Assembly (NCBI GenBank): GCA_019914945.1
Contig: CM034099.1
Coordinates: forward strand, 22,160,704 to 22,224,703
DNA from: Typha latifolia
Lineage: Eukaryota > Streptophyta > Magnoliopsida > Poales > Typhaceae
Length of the DNA stretch: 64,000 bases
Direction: 5' to 3'
The notes beneath the pieces were generated by a model. The model was not told the origin of the DNA. It did not search any database and saw only the letters and a list, made by a program, of their open reading frames with translations. Position numbers and translations under genes: made by a program. Positions 13,201 to 24,515 of the stretch are shown here, piece by piece. The first letter of the stretch is position 1, and each line of letters starts with the position of its first letter.

Positions 13201-14898
13201 TTGATCACTTAATTGTCACAATGAGCTTTTTATCAGCTCACAATTGCCACATTCTTTGGACACTAATAACTGGAAAGTTAGTCGAAAGATGCATAATTAG
13301 CACTAACATATGGAAAAGAGGGAATCCTATATAAAGTGTTTGTAACTCCTAAGGGGGAAAGAGAATCTACAATCTACTCTATTCCGAAAATGTTCTCTCT
13401 CAATATTTATATGCCCTGCTTCCTACAATATTACAGGAAGCAGGGCAGTACACATGACCTAGGACGCTCAGACTAGTTCGTGTGACTGATCAAGTGCAGA
13501 TAATAATCGTGCACATCTCCAACCTGACACCTAGAAAGTACACATACAGTGGAAAAGTCGTGAAGTATAGGCCTTATTAATGAAGATACATACCGAAAAT
13601 CACGGAATTTCTGATTGGACAAAGCCTTCAAGGGGGTTGTGTATAAAAGCCTTCTTTGTCTAGCAACCATAGCAACTGCTGCAGCTTCTGCGATTAATGT
13701 CTTCCCACTGCTTGTTGGTGCAGAAACTACGACAGAAGAGCCTCTTAAAAATGCTTGGATAGCTAAGCGCTGCAGAAAAAAATATAAAAGCTTTTGCCTT
13801 GAAATATAAAAGAGACAGTATCTGAAAAAAGAGTTTGCTTGTAAGTTACCTTAATAGTAAAGAACAATCTACTGGACTCGTGTACTGCTATTTTATTTGC
13901 ACATGACAAGTTAAACAATCCAGTCACAACTTCCATCTCAGACAGGATTTAAGTCCAGATATATGCCAGTTGACATTTATCTAAACAAAGTGTGTGCCAA
14001 GATAACACCAATCCATTATACATCTTGATGTTGTGTTAGAAGATATAACAATGCCTTTTCGCATCATAATCTGATCTGTTTTTCTATGATTACTCCAACT
14101 TTCCTCTGATCTCTACATCTCCACTTGTAAAATCTTTCAAAATCCTTTGATAACAAAGCGGGGAACTAAAATTCTAAGCATGTGAAGATGAAACAAAGGT
14201 CCTATATTCAGCATTCTGCCCTTAGTGTAAACAAAATCACTTTTGAGCATTTTGACAAGCATATTAAGATCGTTCTTCCCGCGAACCCCAGGTGAATAAC
14301 ATTGAACAGCAATTATACACACTAATAAATGCACAAACTACTGCAGATCCTTGTTCCAAGAAAATGTTACCTGGAATTTATCTACGGGGAAATCATAAAT
14401 CCCGGCGAGCTCTACGTAATCGATGATTTCTTCGCCAAACTCCTTCACTTCTGCCACCAGTTTCTCAACACTCTGCCGTTTGTTCTCCTCAGTGCGAGGA
14501 GAAGGGCCTGCGCCCTCCAACTGCGTGGTCTCTCCTACCCTTTCTTCTTCCTCCTCCTCTTCTAACGCATCGATCAAGAAACCGCCATCGTCGTACTCCG
14601 CCGCCGCCTCTTCATCGTCGTCATCATCTTCCTCTTCTTGTTCCTCCTCCTCATCCTCCTCCTCCTCCTCCTCGGTGTCGGAGAACTGCCCCTTCGTCGG
14701 GTACGCGGCGTTAAGGGGGTCGCGAGAGAGGCGGACGAGAGAAAGCCTCGGTTTAAGAAGATTTAGTGGTCTGTGATGGCGAAACCCTAGTTCTTGGAAG
14801 AACCGGCGGGAGATGGGGAGCGGGAAGAGGGATGGGATATGGAGGGCGGAAGAAGAAGAAGAAAAAGAAGAAGAAGAGGGCGGAGCGAGAGAGTGCAT
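4290..14898 (-). CDS. ISE2: ISE2, chloroplast DEVH-box RNA helicase (DExH15), 16 exons
   Basis: ISE2 is a Ski2-like RNA helicase acting in chloroplast RNA processing; its loss alters plasmodesmata. Exons in transcript order: 14898-14371, 13769-13594, 13117-13004, 12806-12698, 12627-12541, 11672-11554, 11013-10839, 10716-10117, 10031-9753, 9105-8899, 8494-8144, 7612-7376, 6735-6515, 6038-5939, 5843-5697, 4388-4290. Phase is kept at every junction; total 1182 aa, close to Arabidopsis ISE2 as I recall it. Visible: a Ser-rich N terminus fitting a transit peptide; an acidic tract (about 75-125); Walker A APTSSGKT (193-200); DEVH (292-295); SAT (323-325); [18 protein letters not shown] (from about 541); [10 protein letters not shown] (580-589); then a long C-terminal region ending PPISELAG-like as [11 protein letters not shown]2 is divergent from the RING gene, with 2.5 kb between their start codons. 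Confidence 0.97.
5285..5360. repeat. Dispersed-repeat fragment in ISE2 intron 15
   Basis: A GC-rich block with GATTCTAGGCGGTAGACGGG and, further on, TCTAAGCGCTACTAGG stands out from the AT-rich intron. Such TAGGCG-type blocks recur as short dispersed repeats in plant introns. Element class and borders are not resolved. Confidence 0.3.
14535..14690 (-). repeat. Coding triplet repeat: acidic tract of ISE2 exon 1
   Basis: On the minus strand this stretch is almost pure GAG/GAA/GAT/GAC codons, giving long runs of Glu and Asp between about residues 70 and 125 of ISE2. It lies between the transit-peptide region and the helicase core. Such triplet runs change length easily by slippage without shifting frame, so allele length may vary. 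Confidence 0.8.
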
Positions 14899-16223
14899 GA
14901 GGGGGAACCGGGGAAGTGGTAAGGAAGAAAGCGCTAGGAAGTTAAAAGAAGATGTGGATATAATAATCTTTATTCAACTTCGGATATCCTTATATACAAC
15001 GGTCAGTTACTTGACCAATGATTTCAATTCACGGACAATAAATATCTTATCCTGCAATTTAGTAAAAACGAAACGTTATTACATTCTATACTTATTTTCA
15101 TATATACTCATATTTTTAGACTCGTGGGCAATCCACATTGGCTATGTTTTGATAATAATAAGATTGATCTCTTAAAATTTTTATAAAATAATAATTTTTA
15201 ATATTTCTAATTTAGATATAAATTTTTATAATAAAACATATATAATTTATATAAAAAAAAATGTGCACAGTAAAATTAATGGAGATTTTTCCAATGTGGT
15301 ATGTTGTATCGAAGGAAAAGTATTTGAGATAGAGTAGAGTCGAGTGTTCGATTCATATTTCATCAACTATAATCTTAGATGATTTTCTTAGCCCACTAGC
15401 AACCTAGGTTCCACGCCATTCAAATGATACAATGCTAGGATAATATAAGATTTAGAAAACTCCTACTATTATGTGCAAGTTGATGGAGTATTTTTCAGTT
15501 TTTGAGTCAAGAAACCTTCACCTATGCTAGAGCCAATATAACTCCATCAAAGCGGGAGTCGGCGAATCAAGTGCTAGTAGAAGTCGTTACTCAAAGTCTT
15601 CGGAAATTTGCATTGGTGTTTTCGGTCCCCACTCTCCCAAATGGAGGTAGACCATTTTGGATTGCCATCAGCGGTCGCTTGCGGCCATGGTTGGTAGGAA
15701 GAAGTGGAAAGCCTTATTGAGCATTTTATAATTTCAGAAGGGCGAGGAGGGCAATCCAAAGCTAGAGAAAGAAGGGCAGTAGATGATATGCAAAGGGGCA
15801 GGGCAAGATTCTTATTGTCTATAATTCAATATGATAATTTTTTATTAATTTAGAGTTGTACGAGTTGATTCAGTAAGATAATTAAATCACAATCACGGTT
15901 ATCTTAAAACAATCGCCATATACTGAGGTAGCAAGCAATTTGATTGATATGGTACAACTTAGTATAGTAATCCAATATAATTAATATTTGGAATCAAGCA
16001 TGATAACGATATTTAAATAACCAACTTTTTGCTAGTTGAGCACTCTTTTTAACCGGTCATAACTGGTAATTAAAAAAAATAGAAAGTGCAATATATAATA
16101 ATTTCTCGTACTAAACCTTAGTACTACTGAAATAAATGTATCAATAATATAACTGTTTTTCTAATATTCCAAGAGCATAGGTTCAATATAAGATCCAAGG
16201 TAATTTTCTAGGCAGGAATCTAA

Positions 16224-16580
16224 AAAAAGGAAGCTGCGAAGAAGAAAGCTCGGCTTGTCACACAAGGGGCTATTAAGAGCATAGACTTAGATGAAGAGTG
16301 TTAAAAAGCTGTTGTTATTTTTGTTGTTGACTTCTGATGGCTAATTACTTGATTATGTAGTAATGTTACTATAGATATATGATGTTATGTTCTTGTTAGT
16401 AGTCCAGGTGTGGAATGCAAACAAGAGTGATTTTTTGTGGGATTTTTTTTTTTTCTTTCGGAACCATGTAGTTCATCTGCTGGCTTTGTTACATACGAAC
16501 TTTGTAAGGGTAATATGTGTTGCAGGTTACTTTTAAGTTTCTAATAAAACAGGGGCTACGGTCTGATTTGTTAAAAAAAA
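16224..16580 (+). pseudogene. Possible retrocopy 3' tail (Lys-rich C terminus, poly(A) signal, A-run)
   Basis: An 81-base open segment reads EAAKKKARLVTQG, then AIKSIDLDEEC and a stop at 16302-16304. After about 240 bases of UTR-like sequence come AATAAA (16543-16548) and, 25 bases on, eight A residues (16573-16580). This order fits the 3' end of a 5'-truncated retrocopy. An in-frame stop lies just upstream (16221-16223). The parent gene is not recognised; it could also be a chance arrangement. Confidence 0.3.
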
Positions 16581-16966
16581 TACCTACCGAAGATTTTGTT
16601 TTTGGTTTTATAATATTATAAATTTAGAATTAGTTGTTAATAAGTTTTGATAAGTACCGTTTCATCTGGGATGAAAGCAATCATAATATTATCCATTCAC
16701 CAGACGCTTCAAATTACGAATCCATTTACCAAACAACACTCGTAGCAATTTACCAACCACGATGATAGCAAGGGATGGACTTTTCAACCTATATCTCATC
16801 ATATATATATATATATGATTAAAAAAGAAGATGCTAAGCTAATTAAAATTTAATTAATAAATGTTCGGAGGCGTTGGAGAGAGAGATATTTTTACCATTT
16901 GCTAAAAGGTACCTCTTGTCCTCCACTCGTTACTTTCCCAAGATTTCCCATTCTATACCTCAGCAT

Positions 16967-16993
16967 ACGTGTCAAGCTTCTAACCAACACGTG
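16967..16993. promoter_or_regulatory. ABRE-like and G-box elements upstream of the RING gene
   Basis: ACGTGTC (16967-16973) and a palindromic CACGTG (16988-16993) lie 15 bases apart, about 150-180 bases upstream of the TATA box. These are core sites for bZIP and bHLH factors in plants; paired ACGT elements are common in ABA-responsive promoters. Function here is inferred from motif and position only. Confidence 0.45.
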
Positions 16994-17143
16994 CTAATCG
17001 AGATACCACAGATCAGGCGGCCGAGATCATTTTGGTGACCGTACGATGAACTTACCATATATGCCCACCATGATTCCCTTCTTTTGGCCAGGAGATCCAG
17101 TAATTAGATACGCAATATAGGGGTAGTTTAGGAATGTAGACCG

Positions 17144-17150
17144 TATAAAA
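17144..17150 (+). promoter_or_regulatory. TATA box of the RING gene
   Basis: TATAAAA lies 212 bases before the ATG at 17362. Transcription would begin near 17175, giving a leader of about 190 bases that ends in a purine-rich, GAC/GAA-repeat stretch (17300-17361). Confidence 0.5.
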
Positions 17151-17361
17151 GTCGAGCCATGGGTGCTCTTCTTTCCCTATGCTTGCTGGAAAATTTTGAA
17201 GAGTCGAAACCGAAAAGAGGCGAAATCTTTCTGTTATCCGTTTCCTTCGCTCGGTCGCTCGCTGCCTTTCTAGGGTTTCTTTTTTGGTTCTTCTTCTTCG
17301 ACGAGAGAGGAGAGAGAAAGAGAGAGGGGGGGGGGACGACGACGACGAAGACGAAGACGAG

Positions 17362-18592
17362 ATGGGTTACGACGCCATGGCTAACAACGCCTCGGCCCCT
17401 GCGTTGATCGCGAGGGATCTCGCAAAGAAGAAGAGGGTAAGTGACGCCAATCGCTCGTCGTCTCGCTGTAGGATCTTGTCGGATCGATTTGTTTACTCCT
17501 CTCCTTTGCTTGATCTTTAGGGCAACCGCTCGGCAAAATTGAAGCAATGCAAGCTCGATGCCCGCCGCGAGCAGTGGCTCTCTCAAGGTCTGTGTGGTTT
17601 TCTCGATTGATTTCGGTTTTGGATTCGGAATTTTAGAGAGTGTTGGGCGATTTGATGTGTTCCTGTTTGAATTGACGTTTCTTGAGATTTGATCTGCTTT
17701 ATTTGGAGCAGTCAAGAGTCCTAAGGATGGGAAGAGCGCGGGAACGGACGGGGGTTCTCCGACCGTTACATCTCCATCTCCTCATCCTCCCCTCCCTCGC
17801 GCTGGGAAGGGAAATTTGGAGGTCAGGCGGCGAGAAGAGGAGAGAGACCGGGACGACGCGGGCCTCCTCCAAGAGATGAGCGACTTGGATTCTCCAACCC
17901 AGAGCCCGACCTCGAGCGCCTCTGGCAACGCGTCACAGAAGGGTTGCCTGAACAATATCTCAAGCAGCGGGAGCAGCGCGGAATCCAGTTCGAGAAGCGT
18001 CAGCGATGCGGAAGAGGAGCCGGATGGGAGGGAGGAAGAAAATGGGGTGTTGGATGATTGGGAAGCAGTGGCCGACGCATTGTCCACAGGCGACGACCAC
18101 AGCCGTGAGGATCCGGATCCTGCGGCAGCAGTTGCTGATCCCATGCCTTCCGTTGGCGCAACGCATGCCCCTTCATGCTCTGCTGCCAAAAAAAGTGAGC
18201 CTGTCCGTACCAACCCTAGAGCTTGGAGGCCGGACGATGCGTTCCGCCCTCAGAGCTTGCCTAGCATCTCGAAGCAGAGAAGCTTTCCGGCAAGCATGGA
18301 GCGGCAATGGGGAGGAGGGGTGAGCCAAAAGGGCATTTTATCCCTACCTTCTTCGTGCCCCATCTGCTATGAGGATCTGGACCCTACTGACTCGAGCTTC
18401 CTCCCCTGCTCGTGTGGCTTCCGCCTCTGTCTCTTCTGCCACAAGCGGATTCTAGAGGCAGATGGGCGTTGCCCTGGATGCAGAAAGCAGTATGATGCTG
18501 TGCCTGGAGGGGGTATGGATGTTAATGGAGGAGGGGTCCCTATATTACCTTTGCGGCTCGCCCGTTCTTGTAGCATGAGTTCTAGATATTGA
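17362..18592 (+). CDS. Small protein with C-terminal NOT4-type C4C4 RING, three exons
   Basis: Exons 17362-17436, 17521-17587 and 17712-18592 join in phase to 340 aa. The N terminus is basic (DLAKKKR, then GNRSAKLKQCKLDARREQWL). The middle (about 60-250) is Ser/Pro/acidic and looks disordered. The RING (263-304) reads CPICYEDLDPTDSSFLPCSC then GFRLCLFCHKRI and CPGCRKQY: spacing C-x2-C-x13-C-x-C-x4-C-x2-C-x10-C-x2-C, with cysteine at all eight positions. This C4C4 pattern with CSCGF is typical of the CNOT4/NOT4 E3 ubiquitin ligase RING. The protein lacks the RRM and length of true NOT4, so it belongs to a plant family of small NOT4-RING proteins of unclear role. E3 activity is inferred from the domain. 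Confidence 0.9.
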
Positions 18593-21500
18593 AAACAAGG
18601 GAGGCTTTTCTAGTTATATTAATCCTAGTTTGTCTCATGCAGGATATATTATCTGTGTCCAAGTGCTGAACAAGTTTTGTTTTTCCCCTAAAAAGTAATG
18701 TCATTATGTGAATATATGAATAGGATCTAAAGCTCTATAGAATGGCTTTTGGGAGCTTGTGTGTGCGTCTGGAAGTCTTACTTTCATGTTATGTGGTGCA
18801 TATGTCGCCGGAGAGGACATTTTCTTGTTAATATGTTGGAGATTATAATTTATAAATGCTACTTATATTAAGTTGGTGAATATTTGCATCTTTCCTACTT
18901 CTTTTACATAGTTCTTTCATTTTTGCAGAGATGCTTGATAGAATCCTATTTCAATTAGCCGGTAAATTCACCATTGTTGCACTATTTGATTGCATACTGC
19001 TCTATTGGTTGTTTTTTTATTAAAATACATAATCTATTGGCATTTTGCTTTTCTGATATTTCCTTACCTTATTATGGCATCATGCAGAAGACCTTGTTTC
19101 TTCATGCCACAGCAGAGATAATATTCTTCAGATACACATTTCTCTTCATAATATTTCTTTTCTTTCTGTTATATCTTTTATAATCTTGGCCTCTTATCCA
19201 ATTTTCCTTTGATTTTGATCGCATGTGTGCCAGCGATCAACTTTTTGGTCTACTTAAGACAGTTTATGAATAAGGAAGAAGATTACTGTTGCTATTGGAG
19301 GTAAGGACACTTCATCTATTCACTTATTGACAATTATAGAAGTTGGTCACTGGTATGAAGTTAATTTATTGTTCTTTACGAAGTGGAAGTAGATGCTTTT
19401 ATCTATGTGCAATAGGTTATATTATAACCGAAAACTCTTGTAGCATTGTGACTCAAAGCCTGCATGAATTATAGATTAAGTTTGGAAATGTGACATAGCA
19501 TATGCTTGTCCCAGATTAAAACAGGGAACAGGAACTGAAGGAAGAGTCCTGAGGTTAAAAGTATTGCTGTTTATGGTATTGTAAGTTAGGTTTTTATGTT
19601 AGTTCTTACTGTTCTCTAAATATGAACTTGCCGAGTTTTTTAACTAGTATTCATAATGTTGTCCATTATATTTTTTTTTTTGTTGCAGTGGACTATCTGT
19701 TAGGTTAACCACAGAGTATTTAAAATCACCATGATTTAAAGAAGTTCTTATGGTTAGTTGCTGTTAAAATCAGGCTAAGGCTACCCATAATTCTGATTAT
19801 TGGTTTGGTTCAGACGACCACTAACTGTTAGAAAGCTTAAGCAGTTTAAAATGGGATAACTTGATAAGCTTATGAACTTAGTACCGGTTGAAATCCCGAG
19901 TTCAAAGTAGACTAGAGTTGCAATTATGGAACAAGAATCAATCAAGTGAAGAACTTTAAGAATAATTACTTAGATGATCAAGTTTTAAATGTTCCAATTT
20001 ATCTCTTTACAGCATGAAGTGATAAAACAACACTTTAGTCCTTGTGAGGCTGAAGGGTATCAATCGGGTTAATTAAGAAACCTTGTTTCAATCACTGGTG
20101 ATGCTAAGGCAGCAAAACAGAATCAAAAGGACAGCAGTAGCAATGATCAAATGACATGTGAGACTTGTGTGTGGAAGCCATAACAAGCGGGAAAACCTGA
20201 GATGTATGGAGCAGAGAAGCTTTGAGGTTTCAAATTGTTAGGACATATAGCAACCGTATCACGATGTAATTAAGCTATATATTTAAAAGAGTCCTTTGTA
20301 AGAAACATATCTTAGATTGGACTATCTCAAGTATGCGGCTAGTTGGTTGAAGGTGCCAAAGTTGTATATGTCAATTAATAAGTTTTTTTTGAAAAAATAT
20401 ATACAGAAGATGATGAAAAGGATAATGAATGATTTACATCATTGTGAAGCAACAAATAGGAGGTTCGGGTCATCTTTTGCATCATTTGTTCTCATAAATT
20501 ACAAGAAAATACACCTGAATGAATATTTTGTATCACTGTCTTAGATAATTTTCTTCTTAACAGGAGCACCTGATAGAAAATTTCATCACAGTTTGAAAAT
20601 TTTACCATATAACGCTGGTGCATATATGAAGTTGGAAAGAAGATACTGGCAGTTACTAGGTATGCACTTTTGACATAATGAATTTACATTCCATTTTCTA
20701 TATTTCTTGGGCGGTTCTGATATAATGATGATTGATGAGGATAATATTATTGGTATAATTTACTGTTGAAAGTCTTGGTATGTCATTTGTGTTTTCTACT
20801 GGGAGTGCAAGTCCCAAATGTATGCATATGTAGTTAGGTACTTAGTGAATTATCAGACATTAACTACAATAAAGGTGGTAATTACTTGAAAATAAGTTTG
20901 AGCTTCTGACAAACAGCTCGGTGCTAATTACTATGGGTAAATATCATATCTGATCAAAAGAAATTTGTATCTTAATTTTGTTAGGAATGGAGAAATCGAT
21001 TTGCCATAGACATGATAATTGTATTCTGTTAATTTTTCTAACATCATGCACTTATACTTTGATATGTACAACTGGTCGCACACACGTGATGCAATGTGGC
21101 AAGTGATACATTATTACATTACACAAATGATATTCTTAGAGTATTTCATATGGGCTTCTGGTACTCGGCAATCCCCTATGAGAGGTTTCTTGAAGGGGTC
21201 AGTACTGAGATGCAGTCACATATACAGGAAAGGAGGTTAAAGAGGAAGTGGAATCTAGTTCTAAGCAACATTTTATGGATAGGAAGATAATTTTAAGCAG
21301 CCCAGGTCAGAGTTTTGAGATTACAAGTTCATAAATGTACCTCAACTAGTGCTGGTTTAATATGAGTGTGGCACATCTAAAGAGGGGTTCCTTTGAATAG
21401 TATCTTTAAGAATGAGGGTTGTATATTGTATCATTATCCAGCATATTATTAGGGTTAGAAGGTCAGTTTAGGGGTCCTTTGAATAAGAAGGAATAAAAAA

Positions 21501-21847
21501 AGAAGTTTGCAACCTGTATTCTCTTGTCTGCCCTTTGCAGCCCGCATTCCACGTATGAATGGCAGTTCTAATCTTCTGTAATGAATCCACTGAAAGCAAC
21601 TAGGAAAGAGCTTGGAACTGCCAAGATGGCTTCATTTTGTTGGTGATTTTGCAATTTATTAATTACTGAGCAAATGAAAGTGTTCTAACTTTTGTGTTTG
21701 ATCACACTTATTTCAATTGAACGTTTTGAAGACAATTGTGTTGATAATAACTCCATAAATTATGGAGTAATTCAGGGACTATCTTCTATAGATCAAGTAC
21801 AATCAAACTAGAATAAAAAAACAAATAATTGTCTCTAACGACTCTAA

Positions 21848-22226
21848 GCCCCCGTTCATTTTAAGAATTTTTTTTTGAAAAAATTCTAGAATAGAACTTG
21901 TTCCTAAATAACTAGACATTGTGATAATACAAACACTATTTATTCAAATTACATCTTATACCATACACTAACTCAGTTACTAATTTATCCTTAATATCTA
22001 TCACATTAATGTACTTTATATTAAATTAAAGAATATTTATTATAATTTTATAAAAAATAAAATATTTTTTTAATATTTTTTTTCAGTTTATATTACATCA
22101 AAAGTATCTTATTTTAGAATGCTAGTGAACATAGGAATAGTTATTCTTAGAATAAATTTCTTATTTTTATAATAACGTAGGAATAGCTATTCATATTTCA
22201 GCCCTATTTCACATGTAAACGAGGCC
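21848..22226. mobile_element. Tourist-like (PIF/Harbinger) MITE, 379 bp
   Basis: The element is AT-rich, non-coding and flanked by TAA on both sides (21845-21847 and 22227-22229), the 3-base target duplication of PIF/Harbinger elements. Its ends are imperfect inverted repeats: GCCCCCGTTCAT at the left and, read inward from the right, GGCCTCGTTTACAT. GGCC-CGTTT termini are usual for this superfamily. There is no transposase, so it would be non-autonomous. Confidence 0.65.
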
Positions 22227-22435
22227 TAAGTGATTAGAGGGAGGGATTTTACTTGCTTGGTTCACTGTCCTGCATATTTTCTTTGGAGATTGCAAATTCT
22301 GTTGGTCATATATGAATATCGTGATAATTAGAATAAGAGAACATGCAATTGTCTTTAATGGCTCGAACTAATTAATTAGAGGGAGTGATCTTACTTACTT
22401 GTACACTGTCCTGCACATTTTCTTTGAAGATTGCA

Positions 22436-22537
22436 AAATTCTGTTGGGTACATGAACATCGTGATAAAAGAAAAATTGCTTAGGTCAAATTCTGTTGGTT
22501 ACATGAACATCGTGATAAAAGAAAAATTGCTTAGGTC
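22436..22537. repeat. 51-bp tandem duplication
   Basis: Two head-to-tail copies, 22436-22486 and 22487-22537, differ at a single base (GTTGGGTAC versus GTTGGTTAC). A more diverged, larger relative spans about 22234-22340 and 22380-22470, so the region has duplicated more than once. Confidence 0.85.
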
Positions 22538-24444
22538 ATAATGGTGGTAATCTTCTCTATTCAGCTTCTAATCATGTTCGTGTCACAAGCTTTTGGCAAT
22601 TAGTATCTGGAAGACAATAGTCATATAATGATACATGTAGAAGCATCTGTCTTGCTTGATTCTGTGCTGTAATTTATTATACTACTGATCATATTGTGAA
22701 AGAAAAAATAGGGCTGTAGGACTGACAATTAATCATCTGAAATATTGCAGTGTAACGATCAAATATTATAAATGCTTTATTGCCGTCTTTTATATTAGCA
22801 TGGCATCACCTGATGTGACAGTAACATTGCACTATGGTACTATGTGTTTTGAGTCATAGAACCAAATATTAACTGCTTAGAGATTGGCCATCTATATATT
22901 AGCAACTTCAAGAATTAAATATTGAATATTAAATTTTGTTAGAGTTACCAATATATTGCTCTGTTGTGGCTTGATTCAACAATAAATTTATTATTACCTT
23001 TCATGAATTCTTGCTATCCATTGGTCTGGAGTGCTCTTTTAAATTTCAAGGTGGCACTGGCTCTTCCAATTGGAATGGCGGCTACTTCAAGTGCCTTTTC
23101 TCTGTGGATATCCTCCATAGCTGAATAAGGGTCCAGTAGAATGATAGTTTTAGCACCTACTCTAGAAAGAATGTTGGCTCCATCAATAATCGACGGATCA
23201 TATATACAAACTTCTGAAGATGTAGAGTAGTTCATAGTGAAGTCTTTTTGCTGAAATAAATGTCAATGCTAGTGTCATGGTTGAGTTCAGATAACCGTCT
23301 TCTGGTCTCCTTACATCAAATGACAAGGGGACCTTTCCCTTGACATAAACATCTTGGCTCCACCTTGCTCAATTGCTAGGGTGGTGCATGCAGCATACCT
23401 CTGGCTTATGTGTTCCTTTGCCTCTAGTCCTGCCACAAACTTCTTTCTCATTGAATATATACTCGGTGACAGAGCCTGTGGTCTATATTCTATAGGTGTC
23501 ATTTCTGGAGTAGTAACTAATGATGCGCTTTGCTAGTTTGCCACTTATTGTAGGCTCAAGCTTGTTTCCTGACCTCCAGTAACTTTGCTTCGTGGTACTA
23601 TTAATGGCGGATACACGAATATCTAGGTGTTCTCTATCTACCTTAGGTACCCTTTTCATTTTCTCTGAGCAGGAGGAATAAATTAGTTGTTATTTGGTTG
23701 CATGTGGCATGGAAATCTCGTCATTTTTTTTTGTCAGAAGGAAAATTCAAGATTCAATTCCTTCCGTGATTGCAAACTATCCAGCTTAAGTTATTAGAAC
23801 TTTGCATTTGTAAATATGAGGGAGGATGGTGGTAAACATGCCTTCTCTTTTCTGGGTAATTTGCAAACTGCATCTATCATACTGAATACCAAGGAGACTG
23901 CATCTGTTCTGTTTACCTTTCAACTTCATTGCTTGCATATATAATGGGTTGTCAATGCAGTTACACCTCTCACTGGAAGAGTATTATACAAGAGTTTTAG
24001 CAATTCGGTAGTAAAACTTAAGTATGCGACCAGAGATAGACTTGAGGTTTTAATAGTAGTTTTATATCACATGATAGTTGAACAATTGGAGATTACTGGC
24101 ACAATGAGAAGCTAAATATTGAACTGATTTTATTGTTTGGTTAGCGTTTTATGTATTCTGTTACTACGGAGTATACTTTTGCATGCTCACCTGCTAGCTC
24201 TGTTATTTGTATGACCTGCACACCAATATGCTCGTTTGCAGTTAAACCATGCATGAAGACTAAATATTGAGTACCAAAATTTAGAGAAAAATACATATGT
24301 GAAAGAATATAAGGTACAAGTAGAGCTAACATATCACTTATTGCATCTCACTTTGGGGTTAATGTAAGTTGACTGTGATTACACATGGGTTGGGTTAAAT
24401 GAGAAGTATAGTTTGCTCGGGGCCTCATTTGGTAACACTGTGAG

Positions 24445-24515
24445 GTGATGTTTGAATCTTGGAAACATCCTCCGGAAGTGCGGGTAAGGCTATACAGATC
24501 TTACCTTACCATGTG
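24445..24515 (+). mobile_element. SINE fragment (Au-like)
   Basis: GTTTGAATCTTGGAAACATC followed by CCGGAAGTGCGGGTAAGGCT matches my memory of the conserved core of plant Au-type SINEs, where TTTGAATCTTGGAAACAGCC is followed by GGGTAAGGCTG. GTTTGAATC fits the tRNA-derived B box. Only this part is recognisable; the tail is lost. Confidence 0.5.

Larger units (their letters stand above)
14899..17361. other. Divergent intergenic region ISE2 / RING gene
   Basis: This region holds both promoters. Next to the ISE2 start is a purine-rich leader. The middle (about 15040-16900) is AT-rich, with a possible retrocopy tail (16224-16580) and a (TA)n run near 16801-16816. The RING-proximal part carries ACGT elements and a TATA box. 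An open frame at 15502-15720 has no recognisable homology. Confidence 0.6.

Noticed and set aside
14423..14776. Plus-strand Ser-rich open frame
   Set aside because: Antisense of the ISE2 acidic tract; poly-Ser is simply the complement of GAG/GAA codons.
15346..15354. GTTCGATTC, a perfect tRNA B-box word
   Set aside because: No A box or cloverleaf around it; not enough for a tRNA or SINE call.
15502..15720. 72-codon open frame between ISE2 and the RING gene
   Set aside because: No recognisable motif on either strand, no splice context; kept only as intergenic sequence.
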